Source of the DNA: Variovorax sp. Root318D1
GTDB lineage: Bacteria; Pseudomonadota; Gammaproteobacteria; Burkholderiales; Burkholderiaceae_C
DNA: 64,000 nucleotides
Direction of reading: 5' to 3'
Assembly (NCBI RefSeq): GCF_001424835.1
Contig: NZ_LMCQ01000023.1
Span: 184,504 to 248,503 of the forward strand
Shown piece by piece: positions 1 through 8,711 of this stretch. A program made the translations under genes and the position numbers. The notes beneath the pieces are model-generated. The model did no database searches. It had not been told where the DNA came from and saw nothing but the letters and a program-made list of their open reading frames with translations. Every line of letters starts with the position of its first letter. The stretch's first letter is position 1.

Positions 1-216
1 CTGTTCGGTGAGGATCACGCCGCGCAGAAAGCGCATCTGCGGGTCGCGCGGCTTGCCGGCGATGTAGGCATCGGCCTTGGCGAGCGCCTCGTTCGACTTG
101 CCCTGGCGCAGCAAAGTGTTCACGTCGTCGTAGTCGTTGGCGTACGCAGCGGAACCCCACAGGCTGAAGAGCAGAGCAAAGGCAAGGGAGAGTTTGGTGA
201 ATGCGACGTGCTTCAT
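1..216 (-). CDS. Exported TPR-like protein, N-terminal part only
   Basis: The reading frame opens with ATG at 216 and runs off the left edge, so only the first 72 codons are visible. The start MKHVAFTKLSL is followed by a hydrophobic stretch and a probable signal peptidase site after SAAYA (about residue 26). The mature part (NDYDDVNTLLRQGKSNEALAKA, shortened here, then IAGKPRDPQMRFLRG) has the helix-turn-helix spacing of a tetratricopeptide repeat. It is therefore probably a periplasmic or secreted scaffold protein. It diverges from cysS. The function cannot be told from this fragment; the TPR reading is inference from residue pattern. Confidence 0.7.
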   Translation of the reverse strand, partial: MKHVAFTKLSLAFALLFSLWGSAAYANDYDDVNTLLRQGKSNEALAKADAYIAGKPRDPQMRFLRGVILTEQ

Positions 217-408
217 GAAGCCTCGGCAGAATTGGGGAAATGCGGGCCTCGAAAACACCCGAAAGGACACGGCGGTAGCCGTTTATACTGCGTTGCATTG
301 TAGCCGAGGGGCCATGTCCAACCTCTCGCAGCTACTGTCCCGTCACCCCTGAAATACACCGTCGTTCGCCCGTGCCGCACGTGCGCGAAGCGACGTTTTC
401 CGAGCCTC

Positions 409-1785
409 ATGAGTCTGCGCATCTACAACACGCTCTCGCGTGAACTGGAGGAATTCTCCCCATTGCAAGCCGGCAAGGTGCGCATGTACGTTTGCGGCAT
501 GACGGTGTACGACCTCTGCCACCTGGGCCATGCCCGCTCCATGATTGCGTTCGACCTCGTGCAGCGCTGGCTCAAGGCCAGCGGCCATGTGGTGACCTAC
601 GTGCGCAACATCACCGACATCGACGACAAAATCATCCGCCGCGCGGTGGAGAACGGCGAGACAATCCGCTCGCTCACCGACCGCATGATCGACGCGCTGC
701 ACGAAGATGCCGACGCGCTCGGCATCGAGCGGCCCACGCACGAGCCCCGTGCCACCGACTACATCCCGCAGATGCTGTCGATGATCGGCACCCTCGAGAA
801 AAAGGGGCTGGCCTACCGCGCCGACAACGGCGACGTCAATTACGCGATCCGCAAGTTCCCGGGTTACGGCAAGCTCAGCGGCAAGTCCATCGACGAGCTG
901 CATGCCGGCGAACGCGTGGCCGTGCTCGATGGCAAGGACGACCCGCTCGACCCCGTGCTCTGGAAGAGCGCCAAGGCGAGCGAGCCTGATGAAGTGAAGT
1001 GGGGCAGCGAGTTTGGACCGGGCCGTCCGGGCTGGCACATCGAGTGCTCGGCCATGGCCTGCGAACTGCTCGGCGAAACGCTCGACATCCACGGCGGCGG
1101 CGAAGACCTTCAGTTCCCGCATCACGAGAATGAAATTGCGCAGAGCGAAGGTGCCACCGGCAAGCCGCTGGCCAATTACTGGATGCACAACGGCTTCATC
1201 GTGACCGACAACGAGAAGATGTCCAAGAGCCTGGGCAACTTCTTCTTGATCCGCGATGTGCTCAAGAAATACGACGCCGAGACCATTCGCTTCTTCGTGG
1301 TGCGGGCGCACTATCGCCGTCCGCTCAACTACAGCGACGTGCACTTGGACGACGCCCGCAATTCACTCAAGCGCCTTTATACGGCGCTCGACCTGGTCGC
1401 GCCAGAAGCCGTGACCGTCGACTGGAGCGACCCCTACGCGGCGCGCTTCAAAGCCGCAATGGACGAAGACTTTGCAACGCCCGAGGCGGTCGCGGTGCTG
1501 TTTGATCTGGCGGGCGAGGTGAACCGCACGCAGTCACCCGCGCAGGCCGGGCTGCTGAAGGCGCTGGGCGGTTGCCTGAACATTCTGCAGAGCGACCCAA
1601 AGATTTTCCTGCGCGCGGGCGCCACACTGGACGAAGCCACCATCCAGGCGCTGATTGCGCAGCGCGCGGCCGCCAAGGCCGCAAAGAACTTTGCCGAAGC
1701 CGACCGCATCCGCAACGACCTTCTGGCGCAGGGCATCGTGCTCAAGGATTCGCCTACGGGCACGACCTGGGCCGCCGCGCAGTGA
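409..1785 (+). CDS. cysS: Cysteinyl-tRNA synthetase
   Basis: This enzyme charges tRNA-Cys with cysteine in the cytoplasm (class I aminoacyl-tRNA synthetase, 458 aa, normal family length). The HIGH signature appears as HLGH (residues 38-41) and the KMSKS loop as KMSKS (270-274). Zinc ligands typical of CysRS are present: Cys29 in YVCGMT, the Cys in WHIECSAM, and the His and Glu in HHENEIAQSEG. The C-terminal anticodon-binding domain is complete. The ATG at 409 gives the usual N-terminus. The alkA-like gene follows after 17 bp, so the two are probably co-transcribed. A tRNA-Cys gene lies elsewhere in the window at 50,377. Confidence 0.97.
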   Translation: MSLRIYNTLSRELEEFSPLQAGKVRMYVCGMTVYDLCHLGHARSMIAFDLVQRWLKASGHVVTYVRNITDIDDKIIRRAVENGETIRSLTDRMIDALHEDADALGIERPTHEPRATDYIPQMLSMIGTLEKKGLAYRADNGDVNYAIRKFPGYGKLSGKSIDELHAGERVAVLDGKDDPLDPVLWKSAKASEPDEVKWGSEFGPGRPGWHIECSAMACELLGETLDIHGGGEDLQFPHHENEIAQSEGATGKPLANYWMHNGFIVTDNEKMSKSLGNFFLIRDVLKKYDAETIRFFVVRAHYRRPLNYSDVHLDDARNSLKRLYTALDLVAPEAVTVDWSDPYAARFKAAMDEDFATPEAVAVLFDLAGEVNRTQSPAQAGLLKALGGCLNILQSDPKIFLRAGATLDEATIQALIAQRAAAKAAKNFAEADRIRNDLLAQGIVLKDSPTGTTWAAAQ

Positions 1786-1802
1786 ACGGAACCACGAACC
1801 CC

Positions 1803-2453
1803 ATGCCCGCTTCAAAAAATCCGGTGGTTCAGATCTACACGCCGGACTATTGGGAAGAGGCCTGCAAGCACCTGGCCAAGAAAGACCGTGTCATGAAGCG
1901 GCTCATCCCGAAGTTCGGCGATGCCTGCCTCGAATCGCGCGGCGATGCCTTCACCACGCTCGCGCGTAGCATCGTGGGCCAGCAGATTTCGGTGAAGGCC
2001 GCGCAAACGGTCTGGGACAAGTTCGCGGTGTTGCCGCGAAAGCTGACGCCGGCCAACGTGCTCAAGCTCAAGGTCGACGACATGCGCGGGGCAGGGCTCT
2101 CGGCACGCAAGGTCGAGTACCTGGTCGATCTCGCCATTCATTTCGATTCCGGCGCGGTGCACGTCGACGCCTGGAAGGACATGGCCGACGAGCTCATCAT
2201 CGATGAACTGGTCGCTATTCGCGGCATCGGCCGCTGGACGGCGGAAATGTTCCTCATCTTCCACCTGATGCGCCCCAATGTGCTGCCGGTCGACGACCTC
2301 GGCCTGCTCAATGGCATCAGCGTCAATTATTTTTCGGGCGATCCGGTGAGCCGCAGCGATGCCCGCGACGTTGCCGTGGCCTGGGCGCCGTATTGCAGCG
2401 TGGCGACTTGGTATATTTGGCGCTCGCTCGACCCGGTACCGGTCGCATACTGA
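1803..2453 (+). CDS. DNA-3-methyladenine glycosylase II family (HhH-GPD)
   Basis: This base-excision repair glycosylase removes alkylated purines from DNA. The 216-aa protein is one HhH-GPD domain: IVGQQIS (57-63), the helix-hairpin-helix GIGRWTAEMF (141-150) and the catalytic aspartate in LPVDDLGL (Asp165 by analogy with AlkA Asp238). It lacks the N-terminal domain of E. coli AlkA, so it matches the short AlkA/MAG-type enzymes. I chose ATG 1803 because the longer open frame reaches back inside cysS. accA starts 17 bp downstream. The pairing with accA is conserved in related bacteria as far as I know, but there is no functional link. Confidence 0.9.
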   Translation: MPASKNPVVQIYTPDYWEEACKHLAKKDRVMKRLIPKFGDACLESRGDAFTTLARSIVGQQISVKAAQTVWDKFAVLPRKLTPANVLKLKVDDMRGAGLSARKVEYLVDLAIHFDSGAVHVDAWKDMADELIIDELVAIRGIGRWTAEMFLIFHLMRPNVLPVDDLGLLNGISVNYFSGDPVSRSDARDVAVAWAPYCSVATWYIWRSLDPVPVAY

Positions 2454-2469
2454 ACAACAGGAGAAGACG

Positions 2470-3450
2470 TTGGCGAAACGAACCTTCCTCGACTTCGAGC
2501 AGCCCATTGCTGAACTCGAATCCAAGATCGAAGAACTGCGCTATGTACAGACCGAATCGGCGGTCGACATCTCGGAGGAAATCGACCAGCTCGGCAAGAA
2601 AAGCCAGCAGCTCACCAAAGACATCTATAGCGACCTGACGCCTTGGCAGATCACCAAGATTGCCCGGCATCCGGAACGCCCCTACACGCTCGACTACGTC
2701 AACGAAATCTTCACCGACTTCGTCGAACTGCACGGCGACCGGCACTTTGCCGACGACCTCTCGATCGTGGGCGGCCTCGCGCGCTTCAACGGCACGCCCT
2801 GCATGGTGCTGGGCCACCAAAAGGGCCGCGACACCAGGGAGCGCACCGCGCGCAACTTCGGCATGAGCAAGCCCGAGGGCTACCGCAAGGCCTTGCGCCT
2901 CATGAAGACGGCCGAAAAATTCAAGCTGCCAGTCTTCACCTTCGTCGATACGCCGGGCGCCTACCCCGGCATCGATGCCGAGGAGCGCGGCCAGTCCGAA
3001 GCCATCGGCCGCAACATCTTCGAGATGGCGCAGCTCGAGGTGCCGATCATCGTCACCATCATCGGCGAGGGCGGCTCCGGCGGCGCGCTGGCCATCTCGG
3101 TGGGCGACCAGCTCGTGATGCTGCAGTACTCCATCTACTCGGTGATCAGCCCCGAAGGCTGCGCTTCCATTCTCTGGAAAACCAGCGACAAGGCCCAGGA
3201 AGCGGCCGATGCCCTCGGCATCACGGCGCACCGCCTCAAGGCCCTGGGCCTGGTCGACAAGATCGTCAATGAGCCGGTTGGCGGCGCGCACCGCGACCAT
3301 CGCCAGATGGCCGCTTTCCTCAAGCGTGCGCTCAACGATGCCTTCCGCCAGGTCAGCGACCTGAAGCCAAAGGAACTGCTCGATCGCCGCTATGAGCGCC
3401 TGCAGAGCTACGGCCGGTTCAACGACACCAAGGCCGACGCCGGCAGATAA
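2470..3450 (+). CDS. accA: Acetyl-CoA carboxylase carboxyltransferase subunit alpha
   Basis: AccA forms the alpha2beta2 carboxyltransferase with AccD and transfers the carboxyl group from biotin to acetyl-CoA, the first step of fatty acid synthesis. The 326-aa protein is of normal length. The N-terminal helical segment (FLDFEQPIAELESKIEEL) is typical. The crotonase-like fold carries GDRHFADD, the VDTPGAYPG turn and the oxyanion glycines in GEGGSGGALA. The best start is TTG at 2470, because an AGGAGA ribosome-binding site ends 3 bp upstream and homologues begin MAK-TFLDFE. The frame is open further upstream, but that reads through the end of the glycosylase gene. Confidence 0.96.
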   Translation: MAKRTFLDFEQPIAELESKIEELRYVQTESAVDISEEIDQLGKKSQQLTKDIYSDLTPWQITKIARHPERPYTLDYVNEIFTDFVELHGDRHFADDLSIVGGLARFNGTPCMVLGHQKGRDTRERTARNFGMSKPEGYRKALRLMKTAEKFKLPVFTFVDTPGAYPGIDAEERGQSEAIGRNIFEMAQLEVPIIVTIIGEGGSGGALAISVGDQLVMLQYSIYSVISPEGCASILWKTSDKAQEAADALGITAHRLKALGLVDKIVNEPVGGAHRDHRQMAAFLKRALNDAFRQVSDLKPKELLDRRYERLQSYGRFNDTKADAGR

Positions 3451-3461
3451 GCAAGCGCCCC

Positions 3462-4439
3462 ATGAACGAAGCCTTCGAACGCGCGATGGCCGCGTTCGAG
3501 CCGGCGCATCTGCCGCTGGCGGTGGGCTTCAGCGGCGGCGCGGATTCCACGGCCTTGCTGGCCGCCTGCGCATCCGTCTGGCCAGGGCAGGTGGTGGCGT
3601 TTCACGTGCACCACGGGCTGCAGGCCGCCGCTGACGATTTCGAACGGCACTGCGCCGCGGTGTGCGAGCGCCTCGGCGTGCCGCTGGTGGTGCACCGCGT
3701 CGATGCCCGGCATGCGCAGGGCGACAGCCCCGAAGATGCGGCCCGGCGCGCCCGGTACGAAGCTTTTGCGGCAATGGCGCGCGAGGGCGAACCCGCTGGC
3801 GCTATCAAATCCATAGCTCTGGGGCACCATGCGGACGATCAGGTCGAAACCCTGTTGCTCGCCCTTTCCCGGGGCGCGGGTCTTCCTGGCCTGGCTGCGA
3901 TGCCCGCGCATGCGCAGCGCCACGGGCTCGACATCTATCGGCCATTGCTGGCTGTCCCGGGCGCCGATATCCGCGCTTGGCTCGAAGGCCTCGATTTGCC
4001 TTGGATCGAGGACCCGACCAACCAGAACGAGCGCTATACGCGCAACCGGATTCGCGCAGTGCTGCTGCCCGCGCTAGCGCGGACTTTTCCGCAATTCCGC
4101 GCCACCTTCGCCCGCAGCATCGGCCATGCCGCGCAGGGGCAGGAATTGCTGAGCGAACTCGCCGCGCAAGATCTGGCCGTGGTGGGAGATCCGCCCCGTG
4201 TCGCAGAGCTGCAAGCGCTTTCGCGCGCGCGGCAGGCCAATGTGCTGCGGCACTGGCTCATGCAGGCGCACGGCTGTGCGCCCAGCGCGGCGCAGCTGGA
4301 ACAACTGCTGGACCAGGTTCGCGCCTGCACCACACGTGGCCATCGCATCCACCTGAAGGTGGCCAGTGGTTTCATCGAGCGCAGGGGCGATTTTCTGCAT
4401 TGGTACAATTCCGGGCCCTCGCCCAAGGCTTCGCGCTGA
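3462..4439 (+). CDS. tilS: tRNA(Ile)-lysidine synthetase
   Basis: TilS makes lysidine at the wobble C34 of tRNA-Ile(CAU) so that it reads AUA. The N-terminal PP-loop ATPase has the SGGADS motif at residues 24-29, followed by GHHADDQVETLLL and the WIEDPTNQNERYTRNRIR segment typical of the family. At 325 aa it has the catalytic and middle domains but is shorter than E. coli TilS (about 430 aa), as in many betaproteobacteria, where the last domain is missing. It lies 11 bp after accA, probably in the same operon. Its last codons contain a TGGTACAAT sequence that may be the extended -10 element of a lysC promoter, though no good -35 is seen. Confidence 0.95.
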   Translation: MNEAFERAMAAFEPAHLPLAVGFSGGADSTALLAACASVWPGQVVAFHVHHGLQAAADDFERHCAAVCERLGVPLVVHRVDARHAQGDSPEDAARRARYEAFAAMAREGEPAGAIKSIALGHHADDQVETLLLALSRGAGLPGLAAMPAHAQRHGLDIYRPLLAVPGADIRAWLEGLDLPWIEDPTNQNERYTRNRIRAVLLPALARTFPQFRATFARSIGHAAQGQELLSELAAQDLAVVGDPPRVAELQALSRARQANVLRHWLMQAHGCAPSAAQLEQLLDQVRACTTRGHRIHLKVASGFIERRGDFLHWYNSGPSPKASR

Positions 4440-4506
4440 CGGCTTGCAGGGCGCCGCGCTTGCACTCCGGCGTGGAGCGGCCCTTTCTTTTTCTCTGAAT
4501 TCACCC

Positions 4507-5775
4507 ATGGCATTGATCGTTCACAAATACGGCGGTACGTCGATGGGCTCGACCGAGCGCATCAAGAATGTTGCCAAGCGCGTCGCCAAATGGGCACGCG
4601 CCGGCCACCAGATGATCGTGGTGCCAAGCGCCATGAGCGGCGAGACCAATCGCCTGCTTGGCCTGGCCAAGGAATTGGCACCAAGCAAATCGAGCGAGGC
4701 CCATGGCCGTGAACTCGACATGCTCGCCTCGACCGGCGAACAGGCTTCGTCGGCGCTGCTGGCCATTGCCCTCCAAGCCGAAGGCATGGAAGCCGTGAGC
4801 TACGCGGGCTGGCAGGTGTCGGTGCGCACCGACAACTCGTACACCAAGGCCCGCATCGAGAGCATCGACGACGAGCGCGTGCGCGCCGACCTCGACGCCG
4901 GCAAGGTGGTTGTCATCACCGGCTTCCAGGGCGTGGACGAAGACGGCAACATCACCACGCTGGGCCGTGGCGGCAGCGACACCTCCGCCGTGGCCATTGC
5001 GGCCGCCATGAAGGCGCACGAGTGCCTGATCTACACCGACGTGGACGGCGTCTACACCACCGACCCACGCGTGGAGCCCGATGCGCGCCGCCTCTCGACC
5101 GTGAGCTTCGAAGAGATGCTCGAAATGGCGAGCCTGGGATCCAAGGTGCTGCAAATCCGCTCGGTCGAATTCGCCGGCAAATACAAGGTGCCGCTGCGTG
5201 TGCTTTCGAGCTTCACGCCGTGGGACATCGACATCAATGAAGAGGCCAAGTCCGGCACGCTGATCACTTTCGAGGAAGACGAAAACATGGAACAAGCCGT
5301 TGTATCCGGCATCGCTTTCAACCGCGACGAGGCCAAGATCTCGGTGCTCGGCGTGCCCGACAAGCCAGGCATCGCGTATCACATCCTCGGCGCCGTGGCG
5401 GACGCCAACATCGAGGTCGACGTGATCATCCAGAACCTCAGCAAGGATGGCCGTACCGACTTCAGCTTTACCGTGCATCGCAATGAGTATGCGAAGACGG
5501 TCGACCTGCTGCAGACCAAGGTCATGCCCTCGCTGAACGCGACCGAAATCGTGGGTGACACCAAGATCTGCAAGGTCAGCATCGTCGGCATCGGCATGCG
5601 CAGCCACGTCGGCGTGGCCAGCAAGATGTTCCGCGTGTTGAGCGAAGAGGGCATCAACATCCAGATGATTTCGACCAGCGAAATCAAGACCTCGGTCGTG
5701 ATCGACGAAAAATATATGGAATTGGCCGTGCGCGCGCTGCACAAAGCCTTCGATCTGGATCAACCGGCCGCCTGA
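4507..5775 (+). CDS. lysC: Aspartate kinase
   Basis: Aspartokinase phosphorylates aspartate, the entry step to lysine, threonine, methionine and diaminopimelate. The 422-aa protein starts with the kinase signature KYGGTS (residues 7-12). The catalytic domain includes GRGGSDTSAVA and the YTDVDGVYTTDPR segment. Two C-terminal ACT domains follow (about 265-420; GIAFNRDEAKISVLGVPDKPG and ICKVSIVGIGMRSHVGVA, each shortened family patterns). They make the enzyme sensitive to lysine and/or threonine in the family. ATG 4507 is used because the longer open frame overlaps tilS. A monofunctional enzyme, not fused to homoserine dehydrogenase. Confidence 0.96.
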   Translation: MALIVHKYGGTSMGSTERIKNVAKRVAKWARAGHQMIVVPSAMSGETNRLLGLAKELAPSKSSEAHGRELDMLASTGEQASSALLAIALQAEGMEAVSYAGWQVSVRTDNSYTKARIESIDDERVRADLDAGKVVVITGFQGVDEDGNITTLGRGGSDTSAVAIAAAMKAHECLIYTDVDGVYTTDPRVEPDARRLSTVSFEEMLEMASLGSKVLQIRSVEFAGKYKVPLRVLSSFTPWDIDINEEAKSGTLITFEEDENMEQAVVSGIAFNRDEAKISVLGVPDKPGIAYHILGAVADANIEVDVIIQNLSKDGRTDFSFTVHRNEYAKTVDLLQTKVMPSLNATEIVGDTKICKVSIVGIGMRSHVGVASKMFRVLSEEGINIQMISTSEIKTSVVIDEKYMELAVRALHKAFDLDQPAA

Positions 5776-5801
5776 CGGTGGCATAATCTCGGCTTCTTTC
5801 A

Positions 5802-5894
5802 GGAACTGTGACCGAGTGGCCGAAGGTGCTCCCCTGCTAAGGGAGTATGGGGTGTAGAGCCTCATCGAGGGTTCGAATCCCTCCGGTTCCGCCA
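5802..5894 (+). tRNA. tRNA-Ser (GCT anticodon)
   Basis: A 93-nt class II tRNA. The acceptor stem GGAACTG pairs with CGGTTCC, the anticodon loop is CTGCTAA (anticodon GCT, reading AGC/AGT), and a long variable arm is present. The T-arm is GGTTCGAATCC and CCA is encoded at 5892-5894. A CATAAT sequence at 5782-5787 is a possible -10 element. Confidence 0.97.
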
Positions 5895-5915
5895 AGCCAA
5901 GCGTGTTAACGCTTT

Positions 5916-5970
5916 AAAACGCCCCGCAAGGGGCGTTTTTCATTGGCATGCCCCGCAAGGGGCGTTTGTC
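5916..5970. terminator. Bidirectional terminator, hairpin duplicated in tandem
   Basis: The first hairpin has a perfect 10-bp stem, AAAACGCCCC (5916-5925) with GGGGCGTTTT (5930-5939), closed by a GCAA tetraloop. U-tracts on both strands let it end the tRNA-Ser transcript from the left and the ABC exporter transcript from the right. A near copy (stem GCCCC/GGGGC, 5950-5963, same GCAA loop) follows 29 bp later. Its flanking bases also match, so it arose by tandem duplication. Confidence 0.88.
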
Positions 5971-7777
5971 ATTGGGAAATCTCACTCTCCCCAGGCGCAA
6001 CCAGTCGCTGCAGCATCGGCTGTCGCTTCAGCACCGCGTCGCGCGGCCCGGCGTCGAGAACCCGGCCGGCTTCCATCACCACCACGGTGTCGAAGCGATC
6101 GAGCAGGCTCAGGCGATGGATCGACGCGATCACGCAGGCGCGTGGGAAGGCATTGGCAATTCGCTCCAGCACACGCGCCTCGGTGCCGGCGTCGAGCGCG
6201 CTGGTGGGCTCGTCGAGCAACAGCAGTGAACTGCCCTCGGCCGCCAGAACGCCGCGCGCCAGGCAAAGGCGCTGGCGCTGCCCGCCTGACAGGTTGAAGC
6301 CGCGTTCGGACACGGACGTTTCGAGGTCGCCATTCGTGGCCCTGAGCACTTCGTCGAACGCGCTCACGTGCAGTGCCGCGCGCAGCGCGTCGTCGGAGAG
6401 CGGTTGGCCAAACGAAAGGTTTTCGCGGACGCTGGCTTCGAACACTTCGGTTTCCTGCGGGATGAGCGTGGCGATGCGGCGCAGCTGCGTCCAATCGGCC
6501 GGCCGGCCGTCGATGGAAAGCGTGCCTCCGTGCGGTGCGTACAGGCCCGCCAGCACGCGCAGCAAGGTGCTCTTGCCGCCGCCGCTTGGGCCGACGAGCG
6601 CGATGCGTTCGCCGCGGCGAAGCGTCAGCGTCACGGCCTCGAGGCCACCACGCACCGGCTCGCCGTCGGACGGCGCTGCCGAGCCGCGTGGAGCGTAGTT
6701 CCATTGCAACGCTTCGATCTCCAGCGTCTTCCACGCAGCATCGGGATCAATGCGCTCATGTTCGGGCACCCGGTCGGGCGGGTTTTCTTCCGCACTGCCG
6801 ATGGGCGCCTGCCAGATAGGCTCGGCACTGCTGTAGTCGGTATGCATGCGCGCGAAGAACGAAAAATTGGCCGCAACCGACGTCACCACGCCGGCAGCCT
6901 GCTGCGCGTACTGGTAGATCATGAACACCGCGCCCAGCATCACGGCCTGGCCCGGGGTGCGTGCCTGCCACACATAGATCACCACCAGGCCCCAGGTCAG
7001 CGCCAGGCCCATCAGATCGACCGCGAACCACTTGCCCTCGTTGAGAATGACCGTGCGCTTCAGCGGCTTCGAAACGGCGGCCATGCGGCGGCGCAACAGC
7101 AGCCGGGAGGCACCCTGCAGGCGAAGGCCGATCACTGTCGAGGCATTGCCCAGAAAGTCGAGCAGGGCCGCCACGTAGCGGCGGTCGGCGTCGTTCTCGG
7201 CGCGGGCCAGGCGCATCAGCGCCCGGTCGATCTGCACGATGACGATGGCGATGAGCACATAGCCCGCCAGGGCCGTGAGGCCGCTGCTGCGCGACAGCAG
7301 CGCCAGCGCGATCAGCGGCCCGACGAAGTTGACGGCGTTCGTGAGCCAGATGAACTGGTTCTGCGCAAAGTCGGACAGTGCCCGGCTGGCCTGATGCACG
7401 CGGTGCTGCAGTTCGCCCGAATGGTGGCTGTTGTGCCACACCAGCGGCGCGGCGGCAAGGCGGGCATAAAGCCGGTCCGCCAGCGCCTCGCGGACCTTCA
7501 CGCCCACGTTGCGCTCGAGGATGCGGCCAGGCCCATGCAAGGCCCACGCGCCGATGTATACGCCTGCCAGCGTACCGATCCAGCGGCCGGCGGTGCCGAA
7601 CTCGTTGCGCTGCAGTGCGTTGATGGCCTGGCCGGCCAGGTAGGGCAAGGCGAGCCGGATCAGCTGCGATGCGCCGAGCAGCGCCGTGGCCCCCAGCAAC
7701 TGCCCGCGGGCGCCAGCGGCGAAGTGCCATAGGGCTGCATAAAGTTCGCGGATCGCGCTGCCGGGGTTCGTGTTCAT
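5969..7777 (-). CDS. ABC exporter, fused permease and ATPase (half transporter)
   Basis: This is a 602-aa type I ABC exporter half. The N-terminal membrane domain (about 1-310) has several hydrophobic helices. The C-terminal nucleotide-binding domain has Walker A GPSGGGKST (about 395-403), signature LSGGQRQRL (about 492-500), Walker B LLLLDEPTSALD and the switch histidine in SIHRLSLLD. It would work as a homodimer in the inner membrane, exporting an unknown substrate. It stands alone: no adaptor, peptidase or outer membrane partner is adjacent. The last ATP-binding residues end next to a double terminator. The lipid or drug class of substrate cannot be predicted. Confidence 0.9.
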   Translation of the reverse strand: MNTNPGSAIRELYAALWHFAAGARGQLLGATALLGASQLIRLALPYLAGQAINALQRNEFGTAGRWIGTLAGVYIGAWALHGPGRILERNVGVKVREALADRLYARLAAAPLVWHNSHHSGELQHRVHQASRALSDFAQNQFIWLTNAVNFVGPLIALALLSRSSGLTALAGYVLIAIVIVQIDRALMRLARAENDADRRYVAALLDFLGNASTVIGLRLQGASRLLLRRRMAAVSKPLKRTVILNEGKWFAVDLMGLALTWGLVVIYVWQARTPGQAVMLGAVFMIYQYAQQAAGVVTSVAANFSFFARMHTDYSSAEPIWQAPIGSAEENPPDRVPEHERIDPDAAWKTLEIEALQWNYAPRGSAAPSDGEPVRGGLEAVTLTLRRGERIALVGPSGGGKSTLLRVLAGLYAPHGGTLSIDGRPADWTQLRRIATLIPQETEVFEASVRENLSFGQPLSDDALRAALHVSAFDEVLRATNGDLETSVSERGFNLSGGQRQRLCLARGVLAAEGSSLLLLDEPTSALDAGTEARVLERIANAFPRACVIASIHRLSLLDRFDTVVVMEAGRVLDAGPRDAVLKRQPMLQRLVAPGESEISQ

Positions 7778-7945
7778 GCAGTGTCGGGGTCGTGATCTCG
7801 TTTCTCGAAGAAGCTTGGCGGCGTGCGGTAGATCGTTTCATGAAAAAAGCGACTTCGCCGCGCATCTGCGGTATTTCCGAAGCCTGTAGCCAAAAGCATT
7901 CAAGCCGCTGGCCGTCGCGAGGTTGCGACAAAATTGGCGCAAAAG

Positions 7946-7963
7946 TAACCATCTGTATGGTTA
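7946..7963. promoter_or_regulatory. Perfect inverted repeat upstream of lipoprotein gene (operator candidate)
   Basis: TAACCAT (7946-7952) and ATGGTTA (7957-7963) form a perfect 7-bp inverted repeat with a CTGT spacer, 40 bp before the lipoprotein start, inside the 225-bp gap between two divergent genes. Size and symmetry fit a TetR- or MarR-type dimer site. TTAAAT at 7961-7966 overlaps its right half and could be a -10 element. No regulator gene is adjacent. Nothing else stands out in the gap. Confidence 0.45.
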
Positions 7964-8002
7964 AATCGACGGAAATATCGCGAAAGAGGACGAGGGAATT
8001 CC

Positions 8003-8671
8003 ATGAAGCTGCTGCTGAGCATCGTGTGCGCCGTTGTTGCATTGGCCGGGTGCGTCAGCACGCCGCCGACTCCGACGCAGCCCGGAACAGGATCGGGCCT
8101 GTCGTATGTGCCGATGGTGGCCATGGAGGGCGTCGACAAGGCTCGCTATGACAGCGACGTGGCCGATTGCCGCACTGCGGCAACCCGGATCACCGCGCGT
8201 AGCGAGTCTGGCGACGCCATGTGGCTGGCGTTGGGCCTCGGGTTGATCACCGTGCACGGCCAGGGCATTGTGGCTGCGGCTGCCCAGGGGGGCATCGCGG
8301 CTGCGGCGATCGACATGTCTTATCGCCCCGACGCCAGCGTGATTGCCGAGCACCAGCAGATCGCAATCGTGCACTGCATGGCAAAGCGCGGTTATCGCAA
8401 TCTTGACCCCAACGTGCGGGACACCTTCTACGGCCACTCCTTCAATCCGGAGATCGTTCTGGCCCCGCGCCGAACGGGTGTGGACACGTACAACGCCGAA
8501 GTGGTCGCCAAGGCGGGCCAGTGCAACATCCAGCCGCGGGCGGAACTGATCGCGAAGGGCCCCGGCTACGAGTCGTACAACGTACCGTGTTCGAACGGCG
8601 CGAACTTGCCCGTTCGCTGCGAATTCGGCAAGTGCCGCGTGCTGGGCCAAGCGACCAGCCGCCGCTCCTGA
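8003..8671 (+). CDS. Lipoprotein of unknown function with glycine-zipper-like segment
   Basis: A 222-aa protein with a lipoprotein signal: positively charged start, hydrophobic core and lipobox LAGC with Cys17, so it should be anchored to a membrane facing the periplasm. A small-residue segment (ALGLGLITVHGQGIVAAAAQ, then GGIAAAAIDMSY) resembles a glycine zipper. Six further cysteines (in VADCRTA, IVHCMAKRG, GQCNIQ, VPCSNG, VRCEFGKCR) could form disulfides. It faces a short palindrome and is divergent from the ABC exporter, convergent with ppk2. I do not recognise a named family. Confidence 0.8.
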   Translation: MKLLLSIVCAVVALAGCVSTPPTPTQPGTGSGLSYVPMVAMEGVDKARYDSDVADCRTAATRITARSESGDAMWLALGLGLITVHGQGIVAAAAQGGIAAAAIDMSYRPDASVIAEHQQIAIVHCMAKRGYRNLDPNVRDTFYGHSFNPEIVLAPRRTGVDTYNAEVVAKAGQCNIQPRAELIAKGPGYESYNVPCSNGANLPVRCEFGKCRVLGQATSRRS

Positions 8672-8711
8672 CGCTCGCGAGCGCTGCGCAATCCGCGCAG
8701 CACTCGCCCGA

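Noticed and set aside
264..289. Possible cysS promoter (AGGACA ... TATACT)
   Set aside because: The -10 part is good, but spacing to the -35 candidate is only 14 bp.
343..1344. A 333-aa minus-strand open frame opposite cysS
   Set aside because: cysS has all synthetase motifs on the plus strand; the antisense frame has none.
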